Origin: Polynucleobacter sp. 73C-SIWE
GTDB lineage: Bacteria; Pseudomonadota; Gammaproteobacteria; Burkholderiales; Burkholderiaceae
Assembly: GCF_018882465.1 (NCBI RefSeq)
Contig: NZ_JACVOK010000001.1
Location: 558,001-622,000, forward strand
Direction of reading: 5' to 3'
Length of the DNA stretch: 64,000 bases
Positions within the stretch are counted from its first letter, which is position 1, and each line of letters opens with the position of its first letter. The translations under genes were made by a program, and so were the position numbers. The notes beneath the pieces were generated by a model. The model had not been told where the DNA came from, made no database searches, and was given only the letters and a program-made list of their open reading frames with translations. Positions 44,769 through 52,180 of this stretch are shown here, in pieces.

Positions 44769-46118
44769 ATGGCGAATATGAAAGAAGTAGTGATTATTGG
44801 AGATGGCTTTGCGGCTGCAGTGCTAGTAACTCATCTCTTGCGCAGGGGCATTTCATCCTCAGCTATAACGGTGGTTGGTTCTGGAGTTCTGGGTAAAGGA
44901 AATGCTTATGGTTGCAATAACCCGTTCTTTCGGCTCAATGTGCGCGAGGATTTACCAATCATTTTTGCAGATGATCCTTTGCATTTTTCAAGGTGGGCCA
45001 AAAAGCATATAAATGATCCTGAAGCCAGGACTAAGGCTGGATATTTTTATCGGCGTCAGGATTTCGGGCGCTACGTTTCTGAGCTCGTCGCTTGCGAATT
45101 TAAATTAGGTCAAATAGAGCAAATCAAGGCAAGAGTGCTTGGCTTGATTGGTTCCGATAATTCTTGGAATCTTGAGTTTGATGGTCACGATCCAATTAGT
45201 GCAAGGCGAGTGATTATTGCTACCGGTAACCCGCCTCCTGTCTGGCCATGCTCACTCATAAACTCCAACCCGGCCATATCAACAGTATCTCTAATTGAGA
45301 ACCCATGGACGGGGGATAGCTTAGGTGGTATCCAGACTCAAGAGAGCATCATTTTGCTTGGCGGAGGATTAACGGCTCTTGATGCGATTGGTGCCTTGGC
45401 AGAGCGCAAACATCTTGGAATGATTTATGTGGTTAGCCCACGAGCGGTATTGCCCCCGGCTCAGGCAAATTGGCAAAGAAAGGCTCAGCCTCAATGGCCT
45501 CAGAATTTAAGCCCGGCCAAATTGATTCGTTTTATGCGAAATTATCTGCCTTCTGCCTCGACAGCAAGCCCAGAGTGGCAGAGCGCATGGGAAGAGTTAA
45601 GGCCAAATATAAATACCATCTGGCAGCAATTTTCTTCGAGTCAAAAGCGATCTTTATATAAAAGGTTGGGTTGGCTTTGGAACCTATATCGCTTTCGAGC
45701 ATCCCCACAAACAATCGCTGCATATGAAAAACTAAAATCTAAAAATCAGATTCAATTTGTATTGGGGCGTGCTAAAGAAATAAAATACACTGAATCTAAA
45801 GTAAAGCTACTGCTAGGAAATGGCATTGAAATTGAGGGTAATAGAGTGATCAATTGCACTGGCACTGCATCTGATCCCTTGCTCAATAGGCTCGTTGAAG
45901 ACCAATTAGCCATACGAGATCCACTGGGGCAGTCTATTGCTGTGGATGAAAATTTTAGAGTTCTTACTTTGTCATCTAAGCGGTGGAACAGTTTATGGAT
46001 GATTGGGCCTGGAACCATGGGGAGCTTAGGTGATGTGATTGCAGCTAGCACTATCGCTAAGCAAGCGGAGCAATTGGCTATTCAGATTTCTTTGGATAGC
46101 TTGAAAAATATTCGTTAG
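44769..46118 (+). CDS. FAD/NAD(P)-binding protein
   Basis: Predicted flavoprotein of 449 residues with an N-terminal dinucleotide-binding motif (VVIIGDGFAAAVLVTHLLRRG, about residues 7-27). A second motif, IILLGGGLTALDAIGAL, lies near residue 197. The segment YGCNNPFFRLNV resembles the FAD-NAD(P)-binding family (PF13454-like). An internal ATG at 44778 is an alternative start. It is probably co-transcribed with the OsmC-YcaO gene and is the last core gene before the tRNA-Phe accessory region. Reaction unknown. Confidence 0.75.
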   Translation: MANMKEVVIIGDGFAAAVLVTHLLRRGISSSAITVVGSGVLGKGNAYGCNNPFFRLNVREDLPIIFADDPLHFSRWAKKHINDPEARTKAGYFYRRQDFGRYVSELVACEFKLGQIEQIKARVLGLIGSDNSWNLEFDGHDPISARRVIIATGNPPPVWPCSLINSNPAISTVSLIENPWTGDSLGGIQTQESIILLGGGLTALDAIGALAERKHLGMIYVVSPRAVLPPAQANWQRKAQPQWPQNLSPAKLIRFMRNYLPSASTASPEWQSAWEELRPNINTIWQQFSSSQKRSLYKRLGWLWNLYRFRASPQTIAAYEKLKSKNQIQFVLGRAKEIKYTESKVKLLLGNGIEIEGNRVINCTGTASDPLLNRLVEDQLAIRDPLGQSIAVDENFRVLTLSSKRWNSLWMIGPGTMGSLGDVIAASTIAKQAEQLAIQISLDSLKNIR

Positions 46119-46217
46119 AGGCCGTTAAAAATGACTATCGAGTTGGGGGTTTATAAGTCAATTGAGTCAGCTTGGCACTGTAAAGCCCACTTTTCAATGC
46201 CATAAACCAGTTTCATT

Positions 46218-46223
46218 TATAAT
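46218..46223 (+). promoter_or_regulatory. -10 element of the tRNA-Phe promoter
   Basis: A perfect TATAAT lies 10 bases before the mature tRNA 5' end. The -35 element is weak (TTTCAA at 46192-46197 is the best candidate, with a 20-base spacer). Confidence 0.6.
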
Positions 46224-46233
46224 TTCAAGTCTT

Positions 46234-46309
46234 GGCCTGGTAGCTCAGTCGGTAGAGCAGAGGATTGAAAATCCTTGTGTCGGTGGTTCGATTCCGCCCC
46301 GGGCCACCA
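46234..46309 (+). tRNA. tRNA-Phe (anticodon GAA)
   Basis: The 76-base cloverleaf is complete: acceptor GGCCTGG / CCGGGCC, D arm GCTC...GAGC, and anticodon loop TTGAAAA with GAA at the anticodon position. The T arm is GGTGG TTCGATT CCGCC, and CCA is encoded. Its 3' tail is the template for the seven decayed tail copies found downstream to 53.4 kb, which marks it as an integration hot spot. Confidence 0.98.
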
Positions 46310-46317
46310 AGAATCTC

Positions 46318-46345
46318 AATAGCCCACTTGTTGGGCTATTTTTAT
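46318..46345 (+). terminator. tRNA-Phe terminator (type I)
   Basis: A perfect 9-base stem (AATAGCCCA / TGGGCTATT) with loop CTTGT is followed by a T-rich run. A decayed copy of this same terminator lies after the remnant at 53017, while the other remnants carry a different terminator. Confidence 0.9.
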
Positions 46346-46467
46346 TAGAAGTGCTTAATGGTGCTTAGACATTGTACCTAGAGCGTTTAGTCAAATCCCA
46401 TAGATTTAATCCGTCAATCAGGATTCAGCCACTCTGGTTCTAGACTGGGATATCTGGTTTACGAAAT

Positions 46468-46482
46468 GTCCTTTAAAAGGAC
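46468..46482. repeat. Short palindrome GTCCTTT-A-AAAGGAC, copy 1
   Basis: A perfect 7-1-7 palindrome lies in the non-coding DNA after the tRNA. The same palindrome with C in the centre lies at 50111-50125, and the flanks (GAAA before, C.TCA after) also agree. Together with the nearby inverted repeat it fills the 46346-46529 gap, where I see no gene. Confidence 0.6.
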
Positions 46483-46511
46483 GCATCAATTATTCATCCC
46501 TGTGTTGGTCG

Positions 46512-46530
46512 ATGTCGTTTTAAACGACAT
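46512..46530 (-). terminator. Inverted repeat at the end of the minus-strand membrane gene
   Basis: ATGTCGTTT and AAACGACAT form a 9-base stem around a single central T, immediately beyond the stop codon of the membrane protein gene. There is no strong T tract, so it may be a weak terminator or a protein-binding palindrome. Confidence 0.5.
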
Positions 46531-47135
46531 TACTCGATCAAGTTATCTCTACCCAATCTACCCTTAACAAGATCTATTCCATACTTGATAACAGCTACAA
46601 ATAGTATTGATCCCGCAACGTCTCCACAGAACATGGCAATAAAATGATTCCAGCTTCCGGAGTCTAAATCTCTAGCCACAAACCAAAGTTGATGTAACCC
46701 TGAGCTGAGCAATGAATAAGCAATGATGATTATGAGTAGTTGCTTCATTGAAATATTACTTAAGTCAGCCCGAACTTTTAAGTTATGAATTACAAAATGT
46801 CTGCCTAGGAGTGGAGCTAATCCGCAGATAACTGCTATTCCTATAGTAGAGATTAAATCTGCTTTAAAAAAGCCAATGTAATTAATGAATAAAGAGGCAA
46901 TGACTAAACCAATAGCGCCCGAGTAGTCCAAGATTAGCGTAATGAATATACGAATTCCGGCAGGCAAAAAAATCCAATTAACTCCCTTGGCTTGTTCCAG
47001 TGGTGCCGTGATAGCTTGATTGAAGTAAAAGAACGCCATATACAGGGCGGCACTAATAATGATTTCAAAGAGAAATTGGCCCGAAGCCTTTAAATACGGC
47101 ATTGAATAATTATGGATTTTAATAATGCCTAGCAT
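46530..47135 (-). CDS. Integral membrane protein, MASE1-like
   Basis: Unrecognised membrane protein. From the ATG at 47135 it has about 201 residues and five to six hydrophobic segments, including FLFEIIISAALYMAFFYF and AIGLVIASLFINYIGFF. The segment VNWIFLPAGIRIFITL recalls MASE1-type sensory membrane domains, but no output domain follows. A later ATG at 47102 is possible; the longer open frame to 47288 would run into the divergent gene. It is in the first unit after tRNA-Phe, divergent from a winged-helix regulator that may control it. Confidence 0.6.
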   Translation of the reverse strand: MLGIIKIHNYSMPYLKASGQFLFEIIISAALYMAFFYFNQAITAPLEQAKGVNWIFLPAGIRIFITLILDYSGAIGLVIASLFINYIGFFKADLISTIGIAVICGLAPLLGRHFVIHNLKVRADLSNISMKQLLIIIIAYSLLSSGLHQLWFVARDLDSGSWNHFIAMFCGDVAGSILFVAVIKYGIDLVKGRLGRDNLIE

Positions 47136-47174
47136 ACTGGTGTTTACCCTGCGGGAGGGGGTAGAATTGTCCAG

Positions 47175-47525
47175 ATGAAAGCTATTAAACCTTCGGCTTA
47201 CGCCCGATTTTTGAATGCCTTGGATTCTTTGGATCGCATTAGTCCAAGCAAGAAATTGGATGCTATTGAACAACAACTTCTCAATCATATTTACCTTGCC
47301 TCGGTGAATGGGGAAAAACTCTTGGTCGGAGATGTGATTCTTTTAGAGCAATTTGGATCTCAAGCAACGCTTCATGGACGCCTAAAGAATTTGGTCGGCA
47401 AGGGCTATATACAGCTTATGGATGATAAAAGTGATGGGCGTAGAAAATCAGTTCGCGTAACCAATAAAGCCGAAAAGCATTATCAGCTACTATCTGAATG
47501 TTTAACTAAGGCGCTTAATCTCTAG
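47175..47525 (+). CDS. MarR-like winged-helix protein
   Basis: Small DNA-binding protein of 116 residues. The central part, FGSQATLHGRLKNLVGKGYIQLMDDKSDGRRKSVRVT, has the recognition helix and the charged wing typical of MarR/PadR-type regulators. It is divergent from the membrane protein gene, with only 39 bases between the starts, so a shared regulated promoter is likely. The first 45 residues match no family I recognise. Confidence 0.7.
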   Translation: MKAIKPSAYARFLNALDSLDRISPSKKLDAIEQQLLNHIYLASVNGEKLLVGDVILLEQFGSQATLHGRLKNLVGKGYIQLMDDKSDGRRKSVRVTNKAEKHYQLLSECLTKALNL

Positions 47526-47639
47526 GTTTATAGCTACCGTTCCCGTCGTTCTAAGATTTATAAAAATTCAAAATAATTCTTGTAAATTTAATTATCGATA
47601 GTTCTAGAGTATTGCTAAGTAAGCCGATAGCATTCTCAA

Positions 47640-48005
47640 ATGCTTTTTTGGCAAACCAAGCACCCCATTAAATTCACGACTCCTCAAGGGCTCAAAGGAT
47701 TATTTGCGACTTTTATTGCGGCAGTTGTAGTTAACCCTGTCTTTTCCCAAGCCCCTCAAGGGATTGCTCGTGAGTCAACAGCGAATGCGGTTACTTGCTA
47801 CAAGTCATCCATAAAAGAGCCGCCCACTTTCTATGCCAATCCAATGGATACATTCACCCTTTATGACGGAACAAGGTGGAAGGTGTCGAGTGGCGGGGCC
47901 TATGAATACATTCCAACCCGCTATCGAAATGTTCTTATTTGTCCTAGCGAGGAGCTATTAGTAATAGACAAGAGGGCCATTACAGTTTCAAGAGTGAATC
48001 AATAA
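47640..48005 (+). CDS. Secreted protein of unknown function
   Basis: The 121-residue protein has an unusual long N-terminus and a signal-like hydrophobic stretch (LFATFIAAVVVNPVFSQA, about residues 21-38). The soluble part contains two cysteines (TCYKSS and LICPSEE) that could form a disulfide. I do not recognise a family. It is the last gene of the first unit and is followed by tail copy 1 and its terminator. Confidence 0.55.
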   Translation: MLFWQTKHPIKFTTPQGLKGLFATFIAAVVVNPVFSQAPQGIARESTANAVTCYKSSIKEPPTFYANPMDTFTLYDGTRWKVSSGGAYEYIPTRYRNVLICPSEELLVIDKRAITVSRVNQ

Positions 48006-48030
48006 AATCAGCAAGGAAGGCTAGAGTCAG

Positions 48031-48104
48031 GCATCTTCAGCCCTGGTTCGATTCTGCCCCGGGCCACCAAGAAACACCAAAACCACCTTCGGGTGGTTTT
48101 TTTC
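48031..48104 (+). repeat. tRNA-Phe tail remnant 1 with type II terminator
   Basis: Bases 48044-48069 match the last 26 bases of tRNA-Phe (T-stem end, T loop, acceptor 3' strand and CCA) with one difference (CTGCC for CCGCC). The tail runs on through AGAAACACCA into a 7-base stem with a TTCG loop (AACCACC / GGTGGTT) and a T run. The bases before it (GCATCTTCAGCCC) are shared with remnants 2 and 4. Confidence 0.9.
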
Positions 48105-48212
48105 GATTGGCGCTGGACAACAAGATTTCGTCGATTGCGATAGCCTTGCCCTTTAAGCCCCATTGGGTAATGTGGTTAAGATAATTTTCATTAAATGACT
48201 TAAGATGAAAAG

Positions 48213-49061
48213 ATGAACTTCCCACTTAGTCATATCTCCTCTCTATGTAAATATACGGGTATTAGCTTTACTGCTGGCGCCATTACTCACGGATTTTTCA
48301 GTGGCGAACGCTCCTTCTGGACGGCCGCTTTTGGAATTGCCATTTATCTGGTTGGCGGCACACTAGAAAAGATTTCTAATCCCGATAAAGACCATAGTTG
48401 GACTGATGTATTAGCAATTGGAATTGTTGCTTCAATTGGCTTAGGTTTCTTCACTGGCGGACTTCAGCACTTCCCCGATTCTCCTGCTAGAAGTTCATGG
48501 GTAGTTCCAGTTGGCTTTGCTATGTCTTTATTGGCCATGTATTTAATGGAAGGCAAGGGCAAAGTAAAAATGAGGTCTGTTCTCATTTATGGCGTCATTA
48601 GTCTAGCCCTGGTTATTGCCGCATCTTTATATGCCCTCACCTACTTTAATGAACACGGCGGTGATGGCCATAGTCATGATCATGGAATACCAACGCAAGT
48701 ACTTGCGCCATCCATGAGGGAGCTTCGAATAGAAGTTGATGACGCCATGCGTTTTATTCCAGCGAAATGGGAGGCACAAGCGGGCGAACCTATTCGTATC
48801 ATTTTGGTTAACAAGGGCAAAGTGGATCATGAGTTGGTAATTGGCAGTGAAAAGGACATCATTGCTCATGCTAAAGAGATGGCAAGCCCTGGATCTAAAG
48901 GACATCATCATACGAATGAAATCTCAGCAAAACCAGGACAACAAGCAGAATTAGTTTGGACTTTTAAAGAACCCGGGCAATATGCCATGGCATGCTTTGA
49001 GCCGGGTCACTATGAGGCTGGTATGAAGGGCATCATTAATGTGGTGCCCAAGAAACACTAG
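48213..49061 (+). CDS. Membrane-anchored cupredoxin-domain protein
   Basis: The 282-residue protein has about five hydrophobic segments in the first 145 residues, a histidine-rich linker (GGDGHSHDHG) and a cupredoxin domain from about residue 165. Probable copper ligands are His in KVDHELVIG and Cys, His and Met in ACFEPGHYEAGMKG. A second histidine cluster (GHHHTNE) lies between them. It probably binds copper on the outer face of the inner membrane, in electron transfer or copper handling. It is the only gene in its unit, between remnants 1 and 2. Confidence 0.8.
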   Translation: MNFPLSHISSLCKYTGISFTAGAITHGFFSGERSFWTAAFGIAIYLVGGTLEKISNPDKDHSWTDVLAIGIVASIGLGFFTGGLQHFPDSPARSSWVVPVGFAMSLLAMYLMEGKGKVKMRSVLIYGVISLALVIAASLYALTYFNEHGGDGHSHDHGIPTQVLAPSMRELRIEVDDAMRFIPAKWEAQAGEPIRIILVNKGKVDHELVIGSEKDIIAHAKEMASPGSKGHHHTNEISAKPGQQAELVWTFKEPGQYAMACFEPGHYEAGMKGIINVVPKKH

Positions 49062-49070
49062 GTGGATAAG

Positions 49071-49142
49071 ACATCCTCGGCCCTGGTCGATTCCGCCCCG
49101 GGCCACCAAGAAACACCAAAACCACCTTCGGGTGGTTTTTTC
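49071..49142 (+). repeat. tRNA-Phe tail remnant 2 with type II terminator
   Basis: Bases 49084-49108 match the tRNA-Phe tail with one missing T in the T loop. The downstream spacer AGAAACACCAAA and the AACCACC-TTCG-GGTGGTT hairpin are the same as in remnant 1. The preceding ACATCCTCGGCCC matches the equivalent bases of remnants 1 and 4. Confidence 0.9.
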
Positions 49143-49210
49143 CTTTAATTGGCATCAGCTCCCGATGACTTGGCCCACGCTTGTTACGAGGCCTTAGAAG
49201 GATGCGCCCA

Positions 49211-50044
49211 TTAAATTAATTTTCCATGACAGTCTTTAAATCTTTTGGCGCTTCCACAGGGACATGGCTCTAGTCTTCCTACGCGACCTAACTTATTTAA
49301 TGGTTTTGTTGAGAGACGCTTTCTAAGTAAACTCGAAAATTCCTTTGGGTAATTGGACTGAGCGGCAAGTTTTTGAAGATAGTCATCTGAGAGCCAATGT
49401 TTTCCATGGAATCCGAAACTTGATACCAGACTGTTATTTTGATTCTCGATTAATGATTCAATTGAAAACTTGCTTGCCAAATTAAGTGGTGCAAATTTAA
49501 TCCCTGCCGTTAGCATTTCTTCGTACAAGAAGTGACAAATAATCATATCTTCCGATTTAATTGGAAAATCTAATTCATCAAACTTAATTCGCGAACATAC
49601 TTCAAGAAGTTTCTTACTTCGCAGTGAAAATCCACCGTTACCAACCTTGTTTTTATCGAAATAAAATTTATCAATAGGACTATTATTAACGTTGACGGCA
49701 TTCGGCCAAGGAGCGCCCAAATAATCGTATTTTAGAAACTCATTTGTCCATAGCCCTGGATTGATTACAAAGCCATCCGATTGAATACATAGGCAGAATT
49801 TTGTGTCGACAAATTGATGGAGATCTTCAATCATAAATTTGCTATAACCAACAAAATCGATTGGCGGAATTGATATATGCTCAATGGCCTTATGCAAGCC
49901 TATCGGTCTAGTAGGCGATAGCATCTTAATCGAGCTAAATTTACAAGATTCACTCGAGATAAGTAATGCATTAGCAGCAGATTCAGTGTCAACGGATGTA
50001 ACTGTTAAAAGAGTTATATCGTTGAGTTCAAGAAAATTACTCAT
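49211..50044 (-). CDS. DUF5672 domain protein with C-terminal SEC-C motif
   Basis: From the ATG at 50044 the protein has 277 residues. The body carries segments typical of DUF5672, a glycosyltransferase-like family: CIQSDGFVINPGLWTNEFLKYDYLGAPWP and KVGNGGFSLRSKKLLEV. The last 20 residues form a SEC-C zinc motif (CPCGSAKRFKDCHG). The fusion suggests a sugar-transfer enzyme with a small zinc-binding tail. It is on the minus strand, alone in its unit between remnants 2 and 3. Confidence 0.72.
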   Translation of the reverse strand: MSNFLELNDITLLTVTSVDTESAANALLISSESCKFSSIKMLSPTRPIGLHKAIEHISIPPIDFVGYSKFMIEDLHQFVDTKFCLCIQSDGFVINPGLWTNEFLKYDYLGAPWPNAVNVNNSPIDKFYFDKNKVGNGGFSLRSKKLLEVCSRIKFDELDFPIKSEDMIICHFLYEEMLTAGIKFAPLNLASKFSIESLIENQNNSLVSSFGFHGKHWLSDDYLQKLAAQSNYPKEFSSLLRKRLSTKPLNKLGRVGRLEPCPCGSAKRFKDCHGKLI

Positions 50045-50110
50045 TGCCCATTTTAAACGCCACAATTTATTATTGCCACTTAACTTTAAGCGGGCGATGT
50101 TGTCTGAAAC

Positions 50111-50125
50111 GTCCTTTCAAAGGAC
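50111..50125. repeat. Short palindrome GTCCTTT-C-AAAGGAC, copy 2
   Basis: A perfect 7-1-7 palindrome upstream of the DUF5672 gene, matching copy 1 at 46468 apart from the centre base. It lies in a 370-base gap (50066-50425) that otherwise holds only tRNA-Phe remnant 3. Confidence 0.6.
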
Positions 50126-50287
50126 ACTTCATATAACGGTAGCGAGCACTATAGGGATGTTGTATCCTTGCCTAGTCAACCCTCATGACCGCGCATTAAC
50201 TACCGTACTCCTTGCGTGGGTTAAATACTCTGTCCAAATCAACTCAATACAAAGGGCATGTTGAGTTTGTGAATAAGGTTTTCGCAC

Positions 50288-50413
50288 GGTGGGAGAGCTA
50301 AAGATTGAAAAGCGAAATCGGTCTTGCTGAGCGGGTTGAAAATTCTTGTTTCGGTGGCTCGATTCGGCCCCGGGCTACCATGAAGAACCAAAACCACCTT
50401 CGGGTGGTTTTTT
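50288..50413 (+). repeat. tRNA-Phe pseudogene remnant 3 with type II terminator
   Basis: Bases 50329-50380 follow tRNA-Phe from the D-arm GAGC through the anticodon loop (TTGAAAA kept) and T arm to CCA, with several changes (CTCGATT, CGGCC, GGGCT). A further partial copy of the D-arm/anticodon region seems to lie just before it (50288-50311). The AACCACC-TTCG-GGTGGTT terminator follows at 50392-50413. No intact cloverleaf can form. Confidence 0.85.
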
Positions 50414-50425
50414 GTTCAACTGAGG

Positions 50426-50917
50426 TTATGTTCGAGTAAGCACTTCAATCATTTGAATACTCTGTGCCGAAGTGCCAAATTCTTTTAATAAATATTCACG
50501 CTTGGCAATTTCAAAATCATCAAACTCAAAGCCGGGCGCTACTGCACAGCTCACAAGGCAGAAAGCATTCTCTTTTAGTGGCCTTGCTGCAAACCAGGTA
50601 TGGGCTGGAATAGTAGCCTGTAAATTTTTTGATGTCACCCCGACTTGTATAGTCTTTAGAGATTTATTTTCATCAAAAAAATAAATGAGTACATCACAGC
50701 CAAGGTGGAAGTACCAAGTTTCATCCGATTTAATTCGATGCCAAGCCGAAAAATCTTTTCCTGATAGTAGATAGTAAATACTCGTGTAGGCAATTTTATT
50801 AGCGGAACCCTTTAAATCTTTCACCGCTATTTCTGAGCGATACATCTCTCTATAAAAGCCGCCTTCTGGATGTGGATCAAGATGCAGGGCATCGATGATG
50901 GTGTGAATATCTTGCAT
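50426..50917 (-). CDS. DUF985 cupin family protein
   Basis: Cupin-fold protein of 163 residues from the ATG at 50917. Motifs are LHLDPHPEGGFYREMYRS at the N-terminus, SIYYLLSGKDFSAWHRIKSDETWYFHLG with the likely metal-binding His and Glu, and VSCAVAPGFEFDDFEI near the end. These fit the cupin_5 (DUF985) family, whose reaction is not well established. It is alone in its unit between remnants 3 and 4 and is read on the minus strand towards remnant 3. Confidence 0.85.
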   Translation of the reverse strand: MQDIHTIIDALHLDPHPEGGFYREMYRSEIAVKDLKGSANKIAYTSIYYLLSGKDFSAWHRIKSDETWYFHLGCDVLIYFFDENKSLKTIQVGVTSKNLQATIPAHTWFAARPLKENAFCLVSCAVAPGFEFDDFEIAKREYLLKEFGTSAQSIQMIEVLTRT

Positions 50918-50990
50918 GTAAGCCCTTACTTTTGTCAATAAGCTTGATTGGCCTTTATCCGAGCTTATTCTATAGCCGTATTTAAACCTC

Positions 50991-51065
50991 GGCATCCTAG
51001 GCCCCGGTTGATTCGCCCCAGGATCAGCAAGAAGAACCAGAATTACCTTTCAGCAGTTTTTCATT
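50991..51065 (+). repeat. tRNA-Phe tail remnant 4 (decayed)
   Basis: The stretch GGCATCCTAGGCCCCGG, TTGATTC-GCCCCAGG and the spacer AGAAGAACCA keep the layout of remnants 1 and 2. The CCA end and the terminator stem have decayed (TACCTTTCAGCAG). It is recognisable mainly by alignment with remnants 1 and 2. Confidence 0.7.
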
Positions 51066-51132
51066 CAGCACCCAGCCAAGCGAGAATTGAATAATCAGTA
51101 TATAAAAGAGATTCTTCACTAAAAGCTCTCCA

Positions 51133-51579
51133 ATGAAAAAAATTCTCTCAGTAATTTTGATGTCTCTCTCAATGCTTGGAATATCTCACGCCGCTGACAC
51201 TACTCCTGCTAAACAAGACCCCACTTGGTTAACCCAGGCAAGGGCAAGCATTAAAGCAGAAAAATATGATCAAGCAATACAGCAATTACAAGCTGCTAAT
51301 GAAGTGAGCTCGGCCGATTGGAATAATTTGCTTGGTTATAGTCTTCGAAAAAAACAGCCGCCTGATTTAGTGGGGGCAGAAAAGTACTATCAAGCCGCCT
51401 TGAAAATAGATCCAGAGCATCGAGGAGCTCTTGAGTACTATGGAAAACTTAAGTTAATCAATAATGACTTGCCAGGTGCTGAGGCATTATTGGCGCGACT
51501 GGATAAGGCCTGTACTTTTGGCTGCGAGGAATACTCAGATTTAAAAGAGGCCATCCAAAAATATAAGTCTAGAAAGTAA
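51133..51579 (+). CDS. Exported TPR-like protein
   Basis: The 148-residue protein has a clear signal peptide (MKKILSVILMSLSMLGISHA) and helical repeats resembling TPR units, for example ASIKAEKYDQAIQQLQAAN and GAEKYYQAALKIDPEHRGAL. Two cysteines near the end (KACTFGCEEY) may be bonded. It probably acts in the periplasm as a protein-binding module. It is followed by a lipoprotein gene 88 bases on in the same unit. Confidence 0.75.
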   Translation: MKKILSVILMSLSMLGISHAADTTPAKQDPTWLTQARASIKAEKYDQAIQQLQAANEVSSADWNNLLGYSLRKKQPPDLVGAEKYYQAALKIDPEHRGALEYYGKLKLINNDLPGAEALLARLDKACTFGCEEYSDLKEAIQKYKSRK

Positions 51580-51667
51580 AGTTAGATACCCTTGCATCGG
51601 CAGGATCCTGTAAAACAGAAGACCTAAATTAGGTTTAAAGTAGGCATTACATCAAGAGGAGACAAAT

Positions 51668-52063
51668 ATGAATCGCATTAAAAATGTATTAATAGGATTA
51701 GCTGCTACAGTTGCTTTGGCCGCTTGTGCATCAATGACTGGAGTGGCATTAGCACCATTTACAAAGGCTAATGATGGCGTATTGGCCGGCAATAACAATA
51801 TGACCTTATATACCTACAGCAAAGATGTGGCTGGCTCAGGTAAGTCGGTTTGTAATGGGATGTGCGCAACGAATTGGCCGCCACTATTGGTTGATGGGAG
51901 TCCTGCCGTCTCTAGTGGTTATTCAATCATTACTCGCGACGATGGCAAAAAACAGTTAGCTTTCAAGGGTATGCCTTTGTATTTTTATGTCAAAGACACA
52001 AAACCAGGGGATAAGATTGGCGATGGCCGCTCAGAAGGTGCGTGGCAGATTATCAAGATGTAG
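51668..52063 (+). CDS. COG4315-type lipoprotein (secreted repeat family)
   Basis: Predicted lipoprotein of 131 residues with lipobox LAAC at residue 19. The body has the repeats of the family PF03640: NNMTLYTYSKDVAGSGKSVCNGMCATNWPPLL and KGMPLYFYVKDTKPGDKIGDG. Two cysteines are conserved in the first repeat. A strong ribosome-binding site (AGAGGAGA) precedes the ATG. The function of this family is unknown; it is often found with stress or metal genes. Confidence 0.85.
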   Translation: MNRIKNVLIGLAATVALAACASMTGVALAPFTKANDGVLAGNNNMTLYTYSKDVAGSGKSVCNGMCATNWPPLLVDGSPAVSSGYSIITRDDGKKQLAFKGMPLYFYVKDTKPGDKIGDGRSEGAWQIIKM

Positions 52064-52089
52064 TGTCATTTGGGATTGAGTCTCCCCGT

Positions 52090-52150
52090 AGCTGGTTGAT
52101 TCAGCCTTGGGCAAATGCGAAAGATTAAAGCCACCTTCGGGTGGTTTTTT
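52090..52150 (+). repeat. tRNA-Phe tail remnant 5 (decayed) with type II terminator
   Basis: TGGTTGATTCAGCCTTGGGC at 52093-52112 aligns with the tRNA-Phe tail, but the CCA is lost. The terminator CCACC-TTCG-GGTGG with a six-T run (52131-52150) is fully kept, so the functional hairpin outlasted the tRNA part. Confidence 0.75.
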
Positions 52151-52180
52151 CGTTTTCTGATTAATATCTAGGAATTCTTC

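Noticed and set aside
46162-46368. 68-codon open frame over the tRNA-Phe
   Set aside because: It reads straight through the tRNA gene and its terminator, so it is a chance frame.
48037-48225. 62-codon minus-strand frame near 48.1 kb
   Set aside because: It covers tRNA tail remnant 1 and its terminator and the start of the cupredoxin gene; no protein-like features.
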